Assembly: GCA_001464715.1 (NCBI GenBank)
Contig: LNDT01000039.1
Location: forward strand, 40,001 to 104,000
Length of the DNA stretch: 64,000 nt
From: Bdellovibrionales bacterium Ga0074137
Lineage (GTDB): Bacteria; Bdellovibrionota; Bdellovibrionia; Bdellovibrionales; JAMPXM01
Direction of reading: 5' to 3'
Below, piece by piece: positions 27,311-36,052 of the stretch (positions within the stretch are counted from its first letter, which is position 1; every line of letters begins with the position of its first letter). The notes beneath the pieces are model-generated. The model worked only from the letters and a program-made list of their open reading frames with translations. It had not been told where the DNA came from and did no database searches. The translations under genes and the position numbers were made by a program.

Positions 27311-27416
27311 AGCATTGGATCGGCGTTGGCGCGAGGCCGCTTGAGTCCAGATGCGTCTTGGAATGCGGTTTTCATAGCAGTTGTGACTGTGGTAGCCTGG
27401 AAGATGCGAGGTCTTT

Positions 27417-28520
27417 TTGATACGTGTGACCACTTTGTTCCTAAGAAAAATTTTCGGGTCCGCGAACCGACGAAATCTCGTTATTTCGGCGTTGTTGTTT
27501 CTTATTGTTGTTGTCCAGTTCGTCGTATTGATGCCTCGCGATCTCGAGCCTCTGGATAAAAGTCCAGTGAGTGTTGTTAAGAAAAGAGTCGCTGGATCCA
27601 AGACGGGCCGAGCCAAGCAACTTGCCAACGAGATCTCAAAGGACACGAAAGCTGGCCAGGTCGTAAGAAACGCGATGATGGTCGAGGCGAAAGAAGAAGG
27701 AAAAGAGATCGAGCTTTGGGCCGATCGTGCGGTCCGCCCCAATGATAAAGAGGAGTGGACGCTCGACGACGTGCGTGTGAAATTTTATGCCTCGAATGGA
27801 GTCACTTATGTCGTGACGGGAAAAACGGGCGGAGTCACGACGGCGAACTATGCGATGTGGATCAAGGGAAATGTCATTACGCGATCATCGAACGGTTACA
27901 CTTTCAAATCTGAATCAGTTCTTTACGATCCCAAAATCAAGCGGCTGACCTCACCCTTAGCTATCGATATGGAAGGTCCTCCCGATGCTGAGGGAAGTCG
28001 TTTGTACCTGCAAGGGGACGACATGGTCGCCGATCTAATGACCAATCAATTGACCGTGAATCGAAACGTTCGCGCTCGGCGAAAAGTGCGCGGCGAAAAA
28101 ACCGCACAGATCCAGTCGAACAGCGCTGTTTTTTCCGGCGCTACGAATCTGGCGGCCTTCAAGGGAAACGTGATCATCGATATTGAAACAATGCGCCTCA
28201 CGGGGCCAGAAGCGAAGTTTCAGTATGATCCTGTGGCACGTCTGCTTGATTCGATGGTCGTCACGGGCGGAGTTAGAGTGACGGACTCTGATAAAGCAGC
28301 TACGAGCGGATCTGTGGCGGTTTATTTTAAAGACGACCGCTATGTTTTCAGAGGGTCGCCGCGCGTTGTGCAGAGTCAAGATGAGCTGGTGGGCGATGAA
28401 ATTGTTTTTTTAAAGGGTGGAAAACAAGTTCAGGTGATCAACGCGAAAGCGCAGGTCGATCCGGCACGCGCGGATGCCAGCGATACGACGTCCAGTCCAC
28501 CGAAAGGTACGAAACGATGA
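27417..28520 (+). CDS. Fused LptC-LptA LPS export protein
   Basis: 367 aa from TTG 27417, supported by GAGG 5 nt upstream; a GTG at 27426 is the alternative. A membrane anchor lies at about residues 20-40 ([19 protein letters not shown]). Residues about 75-215 have the LptC pattern ([44 protein letters not shown]), and 220-350 the LptA/OstA pattern ([45 protein letters not shown]). Separate LptC and LptA are about 190 aa each, so this looks like a fusion forming a continuous beta-jellyroll bridge from the membrane. lptB overlaps its stop. Confidence 0.85.
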   Translation: MIRVTTLFLRKIFGSANRRNLVISALLFLIVVVQFVVLMPRDLEPLDKSPVSVVKKRVAGSKTGRAKQLANEISKDTKAGQVVRNAMMVEAKEEGKEIELWADRAVRPNDKEEWTLDDVRVKFYASNGVTYVVTGKTGGVTTANYAMWIKGNVITRSSNGYTFKSESVLYDPKIKRLTSPLAIDMEGPPDAEGSRLYLQGDDMVADLMTNQLTVNRNVRARRKVRGEKTAQIQSNSAVFSGATNLAAFKGNVIIDIETMRLTGPEAKFQYDPVARLLDSMVVTGGVRVTDSDKAATSGSVAVYFKDDRYVFRGSPRVVQSQDELVGDEIVFLKGGKQVQVINAKAQVDPARADASDTTSSPPKGTKR

Positions 28521-29239
28521 TTAAACTGACAGTTCGTGGGATCGCAAAGGCGTTCAAAGCTCGAAAAGTGGTGGACGGCGTTTCGTTTGAAGTTGAGGCC
28601 GGTACGGTGGTTGGACTTTTGGGTCCCAACGGGGCAGGAAAGACGACAAGCTTCTATATGGTGGTGGGGCTGGTGGCCGCCGATGCAGGAGAAATTCTAC
28701 TTGGTGATCAATCAATTTCTCATCTGCCGATGTTTCAGAGGGCCCGAATTGGTCTAAGTTATCTCCCGCAGGAAGCCTCCATTTTTAGACGTCTGACTGT
28801 GAGCGAAAACATTCTTGTCGCGCTCGAGGCTCAAGGGGTCTCTGGAACGGCGAAACTTGAAAAACTTGAGTCTCTTTTGGGTGAGTTCAATATCAAACAC
28901 ATCCGAGATAGCTTCGGCTACGCCCTGTCGGGTGGTGAGCGGCGACGGGTGGAAATCGCGCGCGCGCTGGCTGGCGAGCCAAAATTCATTCTCCTCGACG
29001 AGCCTTTCGCCGGGATCGACCCCATTGCGGTGGGCGATATTCAAGAAATTATTCGTCAGCTCAAAGCCAAAGGGATTGGGGTCCTGATCACCGACCACAA
29101 CGTACGAGAAACGTTAGGGATCTGCGATTATGCCTATATAATGAAAGACGGGCGTGTTCAGGTCGAGGGCCTCGCCAACGAGGTCGCAAACTCCGAACTC
29201 GCACGCAAGTTTTACCTCGGCGAAAATTTCAGGCTGTAA
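28517..29239 (+). CDS. lptB: LPS export ABC transporter ATPase LptB
   Basis: 240 aa. It powers LPS extraction from the inner membrane with LptF/LptG (not in this window). Walker A is GPNGAGKTT, the signature is [16 protein letters not shown], Walker B is [13 protein letters not shown] and the switch is ITDHNVRE. The start overlaps the stop of the lptC-lptA fusion (ATGA). rpoN lies downstream after a structured leader, an arrangement conserved in many proteobacteria. Confidence 0.97.
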   Translation: MIKLTVRGIAKAFKARKVVDGVSFEVEAGTVVGLLGPNGAGKTTSFYMVVGLVAADAGEILLGDQSISHLPMFQRARIGLSYLPQEASIFRRLTVSENILVALEAQGVSGTAKLEKLESLLGEFNIKHIRDSFGYALSGGERRRVEIARALAGEPKFILLDEPFAGIDPIAVGDIQEIIRQLKAKGIGVLITDHNVRETLGICDYAYIMKDGRVQVEGLANEVANSELARKFYLGENFRL

Positions 29240-29256
29240 GCCGAAGCGGATTTTAT

Positions 29257-29382
29257 CTCTTCGCAAATGTGCGAAGAGCAGCGAAGCTGGGGTGGACCCC
29301 AGCGAAGCGACACAGACAGTCTTTTCGTGCCCGGCACGAAAAGCAGCGAAGGCCAAAGGCCGAAGCGACACAAACAGAGGAG
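29257..29382 (+). promoter_or_regulatory. Four-hairpin leader between lptB and rpoN
   Basis: Four inverted repeats stand in series: CTCTTCGCA/TGCGAAGAG (29257-29265, 29270-29278), GCTGGGGT/ACCCCAGC (29286-29293, 29296-29303), CTTTTCGTGCC/GGCACGAAAAG (29321-29331, 29333-29343) and GGCC/GGCC (29351-29361). A 17-nt unit CGAAGCGACACARACAG occurs at 29303-29319 and 29361-29377. No U-run follows any stem, so these are not ordinary terminators. The second unit runs into the AGGAG ribosome site at 29378-29382. Confidence 0.6.
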
Positions 29383-29391
29383 CGTAGCGAC

Positions 29392-30825
29392 GTGGCGATG
29401 AGTCAGAAAATGGGATTGAAGATGGGGCTCGGTATGCAGCTGCGGATGACTCCGCAACTGCAACAAGCCATTAAGCTTCTCCAATTATCGCGCCTCGAGC
29501 TTGAGCAAGAAGTTCGAAAAGAGCTCGAAGACAATCCCGTACTCGAAGAATTCGCCGACGGCCCGGACGACATGACAAATCCTGGTGTTCAGGCGGACGC
29601 CAACGAAAATACCGAGCAGTCGGCTGAACAGCAAGATCCTCAAAAACAAGATGAGATCAACTGGGACGAGTACTTTGATGCGACTTATAAGCCGATGCCG
29701 AACATGTCGGGCGGTAACGAAGAGATTATGAACTATGAGAATCTCATCACGACACCTCAGAGTCTTTACGACCATCTGATGTGGCAGATGAAGAACTCTG
29801 GTTTTTCAGATGAAGAACAAATCTTAGCGGGCATATTGATCGGCTACGTCGACGACGATGGTTACATCACTGTACCAATCGAGCAGATCGCCGAAGAAGA
29901 AGGCGTCGACGCGGAAAATCTTGCGAGTGTTCTTCCTTACGTACAGGAGTTTGATCCTCCTGGTGTCGGTGCTCGTGATTTGAAAGAGTGCCTGATCATT
30001 CAGGCGCGGCATGTTCAAGAGGACACGAAAGACGTCGTGGCTCTGATCACCAACCACTTCAAGGACCTTGAAAAACGAAACTTTGCCGGCATCGCCAAGG
30101 CGCTTGCGACGTCCGTGGAAGACGTTGCTGAGATGGCGAAGCTTATTTACTCGATGGATCCCAAGCCGGGCCGAGCCTTCATTCAGCCCGACACGCACTA
30201 TGTTCAGCCCGATGTTTTCGTTTACAAGGTTGGCGATGAGTACATGGTGTCGCTCAACGAAGATGGGCTTCCGCGTTTAAGAATTTCGAATTTCTATCGC
30301 AATCTTTTGGCTGGCAAAGGTCAGCAGGGCGAAACGAAAGACTTCGTCACCAAAAAACTTCAGAGCGCCGTTTGGTTGATCAAGTCGATCCATCAGCGTC
30401 AGCGCACGATCTACAAAGTTTCGGAATCCATCGTGAAGCGGCAGCGCGAATTTTTCGACAAAGGACCGTCGTTTTTGCGACCGATGATTCTTCGCGATGT
30501 CGCCGACGATATCGGTATGCACGAATCGACGGTCAGTCGCGTGACGACATCCAAGTACATGCATACGCCCCAGGGGATCTTCGAACTTAAACATTTCTTC
30601 AACTCCGGGATCGGCACGGACGACGGCGAAGCTCTTGCCAGCGAGTCGGTCAAAGTGAAGATCAAAGAGCTGATTACGGCCGAAAATACGAAGGATCCGC
30701 TCTCGGATCAGCAGATCGTTGAGATGCTGAAACGAGATGGAATCAACATCGCGCGACGCACCGTAGCCAAGTACCGCGAGAGCCTCAAAATCCTCCCGTC
30801 CAGCCGAAGAAAGAAGTATTTCTAA
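29392..30825 (+). CDS. rpoN: RNA polymerase sigma-54 factor
   Basis: 477 aa. GTG 29392 has AGGAG 9 nt upstream; ATG 29398 is two codons later. Region I is Gln/Leu-rich (GMQLRMTPQLQQAIKLLQL), region II is acidic (DDMTNPG through QDEINWDEYFD), followed by the core-binding domain, an HTH (MHESTVSRVTTSKYM) and the RpoN box ARRTVAKYRE near the C-terminus. It directs -24/-12 promoters and needs AAA+ activators such as the FHA protein at 8.2 kb. Gene order lptB-rpoN is conserved. The leader is strongly structured, so translation may be controlled. Confidence 0.97.
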   Translation: MAMSQKMGLKMGLGMQLRMTPQLQQAIKLLQLSRLELEQEVRKELEDNPVLEEFADGPDDMTNPGVQADANENTEQSAEQQDPQKQDEINWDEYFDATYKPMPNMSGGNEEIMNYENLITTPQSLYDHLMWQMKNSGFSDEEQILAGILIGYVDDDGYITVPIEQIAEEEGVDAENLASVLPYVQEFDPPGVGARDLKECLIIQARHVQEDTKDVVALITNHFKDLEKRNFAGIAKALATSVEDVAEMAKLIYSMDPKPGRAFIQPDTHYVQPDVFVYKVGDEYMVSLNEDGLPRLRISNFYRNLLAGKGQQGETKDFVTKKLQSAVWLIKSIHQRQRTIYKVSESIVKRQREFFDKGPSFLRPMILRDVADDIGMHESTVSRVTTSKYMHTPQGIFELKHFFNSGIGTDDGEALASESVKVKIKELITAENTKDPLSDQQIVEMLKRDGINIARRTVAKYRESLKILPSSRRKKYF

Positions 30826-30829
30826 CGGC

Positions 30830-32401
30830 ATGTTCATAGCGATTTCTATTACAGCTGGTGCCGGACTTCTCGTGGGAGTCCTCAGCGTCATTTTGATCTC
30901 TCGCCTCCAGCGCGAGAGCCTTTTGCGTGAAGCACAAGCTGAGGCCGTGACACTCCTCGAAGAAGCTAAAGATCGAGCCGAAAGCTTGAAAGAAGAAGCG
31001 ACTCTTGCGGCCGAAGAGGCTTCGGAGGTCGTTTGGTCTCGTTACGAAAAAGAGCTCAGTGATCTCGAAACGCGCGTGAAGGATCTCGACGAACAGGTAC
31101 GCACGAAACGAAGTCGTCTCGATCGCGAATACAACGGGGATCGCCGTGAGGTAGATCAAAATCAAGAGACCTTGGCGGCGGCCGAAAAAATCGTTCGCGA
31201 CCGCGAGCTGAGCTTGCGAGAAGCTAAAGAAAAAATTTTGCAGCTTCGCTCGCAGCTGCGCGACCGCTTGAAGGACGTGGCGGATCTCAACATCGACGCC
31301 CTCAAAGCCGATCTTGTGGAAAAAGCGCTTGCTGATGCCAATATCGAAGCTTCGCGAAAAGCGGCGCACGTTGAAGAAGAGGCGAAGGCGAATGCTGAAA
31401 TCATAGCAAAAGGAATTTTGCACACAGTCTTGAACCGGTTTCCGCGACCAGCTCCGACCGAGCGGGGTATCGGCATCGTTGAAATTCCGAACCCGGATGT
31501 GAAAGTTCGAATGGTCGGTCCTGGCGAAGCGAATATTCGTGAACTCGAACGTCTTTCTGGAGTGGGGCTAACCATCACAGAAAAGGACACGTTTCAGCTG
31601 GCGAGTTATGATCCTGTGGCTCGCGAAGTGACGACGCGAACACTTGAAAAATTGCTCCACGAAAAAGCACCGAATGTCGAAACCGTTCGTCGTCTGTTTG
31701 AAAAGACCAGCGGCGAAGTCAGTCGCCGTGTCGATAACGATGGAAATAAAATCGCAGCTGAACTTGGTGCACGTGACCTGAATCCTGAAATCAAAAAGCG
31801 ACTTGGTCAGCTTCGCTACCGTTACAGCTTTGCGCAGAACCAGCATTTCCATGTCGCCGAAGTGGGATGGCTTTGCGGAATTCTGGCGGCGGAGCTTGGT
31901 GGAACGGATCGCATCATGGCGAAACGTGCGGGACTCTTGCACGACGTAGGTAAGTCGATGGACCACGCGATCGAAGGTGGTCACGCCGTCATTGGTGCCG
32001 AGTTCATCGCCAATCACGGCGAGAGACCAGAAGTTATTCACGCCGTAAAATCGCATCACTATGAAGAGCAACCGTCGACCGATCTCTGTTATTTGGTCAT
32101 TGCGGCTGACGCCATTTCAGGAGCACGACCCGGCGCGCGTCGTTCGACGGTCAGTGTGTACAATGCGAAGATCGAAGTTTTGTCTGCGATCGCAGAGGGT
32201 TTTCCGGGTGTAACAAAAACTTTGATTTTCAATGCTGGCCGCGAAGTTCGCATTCTCGTTGATTCAAGACGAGTCGACGATCGCAAAGCGTTGGTTTTGT
32301 GCCGACAGATTGCCGACAAGATTGAAGAAGAGTGCCAATACCCTGGCCAAATTAAAGTCGTTGTGGTCCGCGAAACAGCCGCTGCCGCAACGGCCCGATA
32401 A
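30830..32401 (+). CDS. rny: Ribonuclease Y
   Basis: 523 aa. An N-terminal membrane anchor (about 2-22: FIAISITAGAGLLVGVLSVI) is followed by a coiled coil to about residue 200, a KH domain (about 210-270: MVGPGEANIRELERLSGVGL) and an HD domain (about 335-430: RAGLLHDVGKSMDHAIEGGH). It is the membrane-bound endonuclease that starts mRNA decay in Firmicutes and some other lineages that lack or limit RNase E. It begins 4 nt after rpoN, so it is probably in the same transcript, placed between rpoN and hpf, which are adjacent in most genomes. Confidence 0.96.
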   Translation: MFIAISITAGAGLLVGVLSVILISRLQRESLLREAQAEAVTLLEEAKDRAESLKEEATLAAEEASEVVWSRYEKELSDLETRVKDLDEQVRTKRSRLDREYNGDRREVDQNQETLAAAEKIVRDRELSLREAKEKILQLRSQLRDRLKDVADLNIDALKADLVEKALADANIEASRKAAHVEEEAKANAEIIAKGILHTVLNRFPRPAPTERGIGIVEIPNPDVKVRMVGPGEANIRELERLSGVGLTITEKDTFQLASYDPVAREVTTRTLEKLLHEKAPNVETVRRLFEKTSGEVSRRVDNDGNKIAAELGARDLNPEIKKRLGQLRYRYSFAQNQHFHVAEVGWLCGILAAELGGTDRIMAKRAGLLHDVGKSMDHAIEGGHAVIGAEFIANHGERPEVIHAVKSHHYEEQPSTDLCYLVIAADAISGARPGARRSTVSVYNAKIEVLSAIAEGFPGVTKTLIFNAGREVRILVDSRRVDDRKALVLCRQIADKIEEECQYPGQIKVVVVRETAAAATAR

Positions 32402-32571
32402 GTCGTCGACTCAAATTCCTTACGAACCGACACATTTTTAGTAATTTGACGTCTCAGAATGAGATTCTGGCAATGGCGCTCGGGCTTTTGTCGAGTTTTC
32501 CTGGACCCGAGCCGATAGAGAGAAAGTGGGGGAATAGATCCCATTTCACTCTCTCAAAAGGACCATTTGCA

Positions 32572-32955
32572 ATGAAAGTTGGCTTCGCATTTCGAAACGT
32601 AGATTCGTCGGACCTCCTCATGACCTACATGACTGAAAGACTCGATCGACTCGAGCGCTTTGAGATGAACCCCATGGATATGCACATCGTGGTTTCGATG
32701 GTCCGTCACGAATGTTCGATCGAAGTGACACTGACGGAAGGTCGCAGAAAATATAAGGCTCTTGCCGTTTCTGACGACTTCTATCGGTCGGCCGACATGT
32801 GCGTCAATAAGCTGCAGCGGCAGCTTTCCAAAGAGCGTCGTCGCCAGCACGATATCAATCACCGTCGCCCCGAAAAATCAGCTGAGGGGAAGCTTTCACA
32901 GCTTAATCCAAGGCTCGAGAGCGTCTTCAAGCGCGACTACAAAAAGACGGGTTAG
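32572..32955 (+). CDS. hpf: Ribosome hibernation promoting factor (HPF/RaiA family)
   Basis: 127 aa from ATG 32572, with AAAAGGA about 9 nt upstream; the longer frame from 32446 adds no conserved sequence. The beta-alpha-beta-beta-beta-alpha fold of S30AE proteins is seen in KVGFAFRNVDSSDLLMTYM, EVTLTEGRRKYKALAVSDD and YRSADMCVNKLQRQLSKER. It binds the 30S decoding centre and silences ribosomes in stationary or starving cells, relevant to a non-growing attack phase. The C-terminus lacks the dimerisation domain of long HPF. hpf downstream of rpoN is a classical arrangement. Confidence 0.9.
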   Translation: MKVGFAFRNVDSSDLLMTYMTERLDRLERFEMNPMDMHIVVSMVRHECSIEVTLTEGRRKYKALAVSDDFYRSADMCVNKLQRQLSKERRRQHDINHRRPEKSAEGKLSQLNPRLESVFKRDYKKTG

Positions 32956-32962
32956 GTTGCTG

Positions 32963-32984
32963 CTTCGCGCAGGTTTGCGCGAAG
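32963..32984 (+). terminator. Strong hairpin after hpf
   Basis: CTTCGCGCA (32963-32971) and TGCGCGAAG (32976-32984) form a perfect 9-bp stem with a 4-nt loop, 7 nt after the hpf stop. It is followed by ATTTGTTGG, a poor U-tract, so it is either a weak terminator or a processing or stability element. It resembles the first stem of the rpoN leader. Confidence 0.5.
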
Positions 32985-32993
32985 ATTTGTTGG

Positions 32994-33007
32994 CCGTCAA
33001 TTGACGG
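32994..33007. promoter_or_regulatory. Perfect 14-bp palindrome upstream of metK
   Basis: CCGTCAATTGACGG is a perfect palindrome 29 nt before the metK ATG. Its right half contains TTGACG (33001-33006), a good -35 hexamer, with a weak TAGCAC 18 nt downstream. This looks like an operator over a promoter. No SAM-riboswitch fold is visible in the 80-nt leader. Confidence 0.45.
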
Positions 33008-33036
33008 TACCCATTTGGGCTTGCTAGCACGTGGGT

Positions 33037-34212
33037 ATGAAAAATTACCTGTTCACCAGTGAGTCCGTCTCTGAAGGTCACCCCGATAAAGTCGCGGATC
33101 AAATCAGCGATGCCGTACTTGATGCCATGCTCGCAAAAGATCCCAAAGCGCGCGTCGCCTGTGAAACCCTGATCACGACGGGTGTCGCTGTCGTCGCTGG
33201 TGAAGTGACGACGTCAGCTTATGTGAACATTGCCGACGTGGTTCGAAAAGTTGTGACGGATATCGGTTACGACAGCGGTGAAAAAGGTTTCGACGGAAAC
33301 AGCTGCGCAGTCATGGTGACTCTCGGTGCACAGAGCCGCGACATCGCGGCCGGAGTCGACACAGCGACCGCCCAAGGTGGCGAGCAGGGTGCCGGCGACC
33401 AAGGTTTGATGTTCGGTTATGCGGTGAATGAAACTCCAGAATTCATGCCGCTCTCGATAGCGATGTCGCACGAGATTCTGCGCAATCTCTCAAAAGCGCG
33501 AAAATCAAAAGCCGTAGACTTCCTGTGGCCCGATGCCAAGAGCCAAGTCACTGTCGAGTACGCCGACGGAAAAGTAAAACGAGTCGATGCCGTCGTCGTT
33601 TCGACTCAGCACACGCCGGACGTCACAAATGAAAAACTTCGCGATTATGTGATCAACGAAGTGATTCGCAAAACAATTCCCGCGCAGTGGATCGATTCGA
33701 AAACGAAGTTTCACATCAATCCAACAGGGCGTTTTGTTATCGGTGGTCCCCACGGCGACTGCGGTCTCACGGGTCGAAAAATCATCGTCGACACTTATGG
33801 TGGTCACGGCGCCCACGGCGGCGGAGCGTTCTCGGGTAAAGATCCCTCGAAAGTGGATCGTTCGGCGGCGTACGCGGCTCGCCACGTTGCGAAGAATATC
33901 GTGGCCGCAGGTCTCGCTGAGCGTTGCTTGGTGCAGGTCGCCTACGCGATCGGCGTCGCTGAACCAGTTTCTTTGATGATCAACGACTATGGCACAAGCA
34001 AAGTCGGCGGCGAGCTTTTAGTAAAAGCCGTTCGTGAGATCTGGAGCTTGAAGCCAGCAGCGATCATCGAACGCTACGACCTCATGAAGCCTCGCTACCT
34101 GAAGACAGCCTCGTACGGCCACTTCGGCCGCAACGAACCCGAGTTCACGTGGGAGAAGCTCGATCAAGTCGAAGCCTTAAAAGACGTCGTAAAGACTCTC
34201 TCTCGCGCCTAA
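33037..34212 (+). CDS. metK: S-adenosylmethionine synthetase
   Basis: 391 aa from ATG 33037; GTG 33031 is two codons upstream in frame. It makes SAM from methionine and ATP. The N-terminal [19 protein letters not shown], the central [12 protein letters not shown] and the P-loop-like [18 protein letters not shown] are diagnostic, and the length is normal. The ribosome site is weak. A palindrome lies just upstream and a clear terminator 90 nt downstream, so it is probably a single-gene transcript. Confidence 0.98.
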   Translation: MKNYLFTSESVSEGHPDKVADQISDAVLDAMLAKDPKARVACETLITTGVAVVAGEVTTSAYVNIADVVRKVVTDIGYDSGEKGFDGNSCAVMVTLGAQSRDIAAGVDTATAQGGEQGAGDQGLMFGYAVNETPEFMPLSIAMSHEILRNLSKARKSKAVDFLWPDAKSQVTVEYADGKVKRVDAVVVSTQHTPDVTNEKLRDYVINEVIRKTIPAQWIDSKTKFHINPTGRFVIGGPHGDCGLTGRKIIVDTYGGHGAHGGGAFSGKDPSKVDRSAAYAARHVAKNIVAAGLAERCLVQVAYAIGVAEPVSLMINDYGTSKVGGELLVKAVREIWSLKPAAIIERYDLMKPRYLKTASYGHFGRNEPEFTWEKLDQVEALKDVVKTLSRA

Positions 34213-34302
34213 GCCAAGTCATTCCGGCGGGCGGGGCTCGCTTGAGTTTCGTTTGCGGCTGAAGTGCTCTTCAACAGACTTTCTATTTTGAATTCCGATA
34301 CG

Positions 34303-34330
34303 GCCGGAGAAAATCTCTCCGGCTTTTTTT
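34303..34330 (+). terminator. Rho-independent terminator of metK
   Basis: GCCGGAGA (34303-34310), a 5-nt loop and TCTCCGGC (34316-34323) form a perfect 8-bp stem followed by seven T residues. It is placed about 90 nt after metK, where core gene order gives way to the accessory region. Confidence 0.92.
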
Positions 34331-34418
34331 ATGTGCCGATCGAATCCGTTTCACGGTATCGCGCACATGTTCGCAGGCGGCCCGCCGCCGCAACTTTTCG
34401 CCATTGAGCGAAGGCGGA

Positions 34419-35384
34419 TCACCGTTCATGGCGATAAAATTCGATCTTCGCCCGACCAAAAGTCTTCTCGGCCATCAAAAGGTTGTGCGTGCGACAGAGT
34501 GCTCTCAGGTTCTCCGGTGAATTCGTCCCACCAAGCACGCGAGCATGAATGTGATCGACTTCCAAAAGATGTCGACTCTCGCAGCGGCGTCCGTCAGGTG
34601 ATCGATACTCACACTGACCCTCCGATTTTCTCAAAACCTGATTTCTTGTCGAGGGCCTCACGTTCTCAGCTTCTTTTGGTGGTTTTGCACTTTTCGAACC
34701 TGCGTCTGATTTCACTTCCGCAGCGGTGTCGCTTTGCGTAAGGCGCGACCGAACGACTTTCTTGAGTGGATCTTTCTTTTCAAGAAACGCATCCATAGCC
34801 ACCTCCAGAAGTGTCGCGTTGGTAGCGTCGATGTCGGTGTGAGACATGAGCTCCTGAATTCTCTTCAGCTTTTCAAATTGCTCTCGAGTGAATGTCACCT
34901 GCACGCTGACTTGATCGTCACTAACAACGCGAACTTTTTCTTTCACTGCCTCGGCAGCTAAATCCGGAAAATACGTCGCTAGCCGAAACTCTGCTTCGCG
35001 ACCCGAGCAAGATTCAACTTTCGCCAAAATGACGGACTTTTCTTGGACTGACATTTTCTCGCCGGTGCGTTTCTCGTCGGCTCGAATCAAAGTCTGAACC
35101 TTTGAAAGCACGGTAAGCCCAAGTTCTCCCGATTCAAGTTTACTTGCGGCTTCAGGCACCGCCTGAAGAATCCGCGCGGCTTGCATTCGTCGATACGCCG
35201 CGGATTCGCTGTACCCCAAATCTTTGACGAGCCAATCAAAAATGGAAGAGTAGCCAAGATCGGCATAAAGCCGGCGCCGGGCGACTTCACCGATATGATC
35301 TAAAATTTCCCGAGTGATCTGCCGTTCCTCTTTCACCAGCGAGCGAACAGCCAAGATCAAATTGTCGTTTGAAAGTGCAAACAT
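34419..35384 (-). CDS. HNH endonuclease family protein
   Basis: 321 aa with AGGAGG 7 nt before ATG 35384. The N-terminal 200 residues are helical (LVKEERQITREILDHIGEVA, YADLGYSSIFDWLVKDLGYS), a domain often joined to HNH nucleases in Bdellovibrio-type genomes and related to the DUF222 group by appearance. The C-terminus is an HNH domain: CEYRSPDGRRCESRHLLEVD, HIHARVLGG, then NSPENLRALCRTHN with the expected Cys, His and Asn. No methylase, toxin partner or phage gene is adjacent. It could be an orphan defence or selfish nuclease. Confidence 0.88.
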   Translation of the reverse strand: MFALSNDNLILAVRSLVKEERQITREILDHIGEVARRRLYADLGYSSIFDWLVKDLGYSESAAYRRMQAARILQAVPEAASKLESGELGLTVLSKVQTLIRADEKRTGEKMSVQEKSVILAKVESCSGREAEFRLATYFPDLAAEAVKEKVRVVSDDQVSVQVTFTREQFEKLKRIQELMSHTDIDATNATLLEVAMDAFLEKKDPLKKVVRSRLTQSDTAAEVKSDAGSKSAKPPKEAENVRPSTRNQVLRKSEGQCEYRSPDGRRCESRHLLEVDHIHARVLGGTNSPENLRALCRTHNLLMAEKTFGRAKIEFYRHER

Positions 35385-35683
35385 CGAAAAACCTCCTGTG
35401 ATTAGAGAGGTCTTATCATCAGTTTTAAAAGATAATTTTCCAGCTCTAAACGCGCAACTGCTAGGCTTTCAAGCGCAATCCTCGGTGAGCGTCATTTATC
35501 TCCTGCGCTCTATGGAGATACGGTTCGACGTTCGTACAATACGTGTCCAGTAAGTTCATCAACGATACGATCTTCAAGTCCGCAAATCGATGCGAACTCA
35601 CGTCAAACAAATTCGAAATTCTAAAATGAGATTTAAGATTTTTCCGAGATCTGTCTGAGGCGATAGCCATGACCAAAATGCAG
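35385..35683. other. Intergenic stretch with no convincing gene
   Basis: Apart from the AGGAGG ribosome site of the HNH gene at its left end, I see no RNA gene, repeat or strong promoter. A 68-71 aa frame on the minus strand (about 35461-35670) has no ribosome site or recognisable sequence. The base composition is more A/T-rich than the flanking core genes. Confidence 0.5.
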
Positions 35684-35938
35684 TTATTTGATCGTTTGAA
35701 TTTCTGTTATCAGCCCAATACAAATGCTTAAGTCGTGTCCATCACCTGGAGCATCGTGATTTATATAAAATTTCGATCCAGTACATTGGCACTGAACACC
35801 TCTTACTGTATCAGGTGGCAATCGACCGCCCTGAAAGTCGTCACAGATAATTGTTGGTCGTGGATTTACAAAGACAACAACTGAAAAAACACCCAAAGCA
35901 ACGATGAAGAATACGATCAGTATTCTTTTTTTAGTCAT
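35684..35938 (-). CDS. Small exported or anchored cysteine-containing protein
   Basis: 84 aa from ATG 35938. A basic start and hydrophobic helix (ILIVFFIVALGVFSVVVFV, about residues 6-24) are followed by a 60-residue outer part with four cysteines (IICDD, VQCQC, SICIG), suitable for two disulphides. No clear ribosome site is seen, so the gene call is moderate. I recognise no family. It sits in the accessory block, on the same strand as its neighbours. Confidence 0.4.
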   Translation of the reverse strand: MTKKRILIVFFIVALGVFSVVVFVNPRPTIICDDFQGGRLPPDTVRGVQCQCTGSKFYINHDAPGDGHDLSICIGLITEIQTIK

Positions 35939-36052
35939 GTGAGAATGCTAAATTACGGCCGAGGACATGTCCAGAAGGGTAATGAAATTGGGAGCTCGGT
36001 CGCATTCACCAATGGGACAATGGAACATGCTATTCCTCCCTCCTACACCCGT

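Noticed and set aside
32956..33036. Possible SAM riboswitch before metK
   Set aside because: The 80-nt leader holds one simple hairpin and one palindrome, without the multi-helix junction or conserved core of known SAM riboswitches.
34331..34741. 136-aa frame on the plus strand opposite the HNH gene
   Set aside because: It lies antisense to a well-supported HNH domain and has no family features.
35461..35670. Frame of about 70 aa on the minus strand upstream of the HNH gene
   Set aside because: No ribosome site, no recognisable motif and unremarkable composition; chance open frame is more likely.
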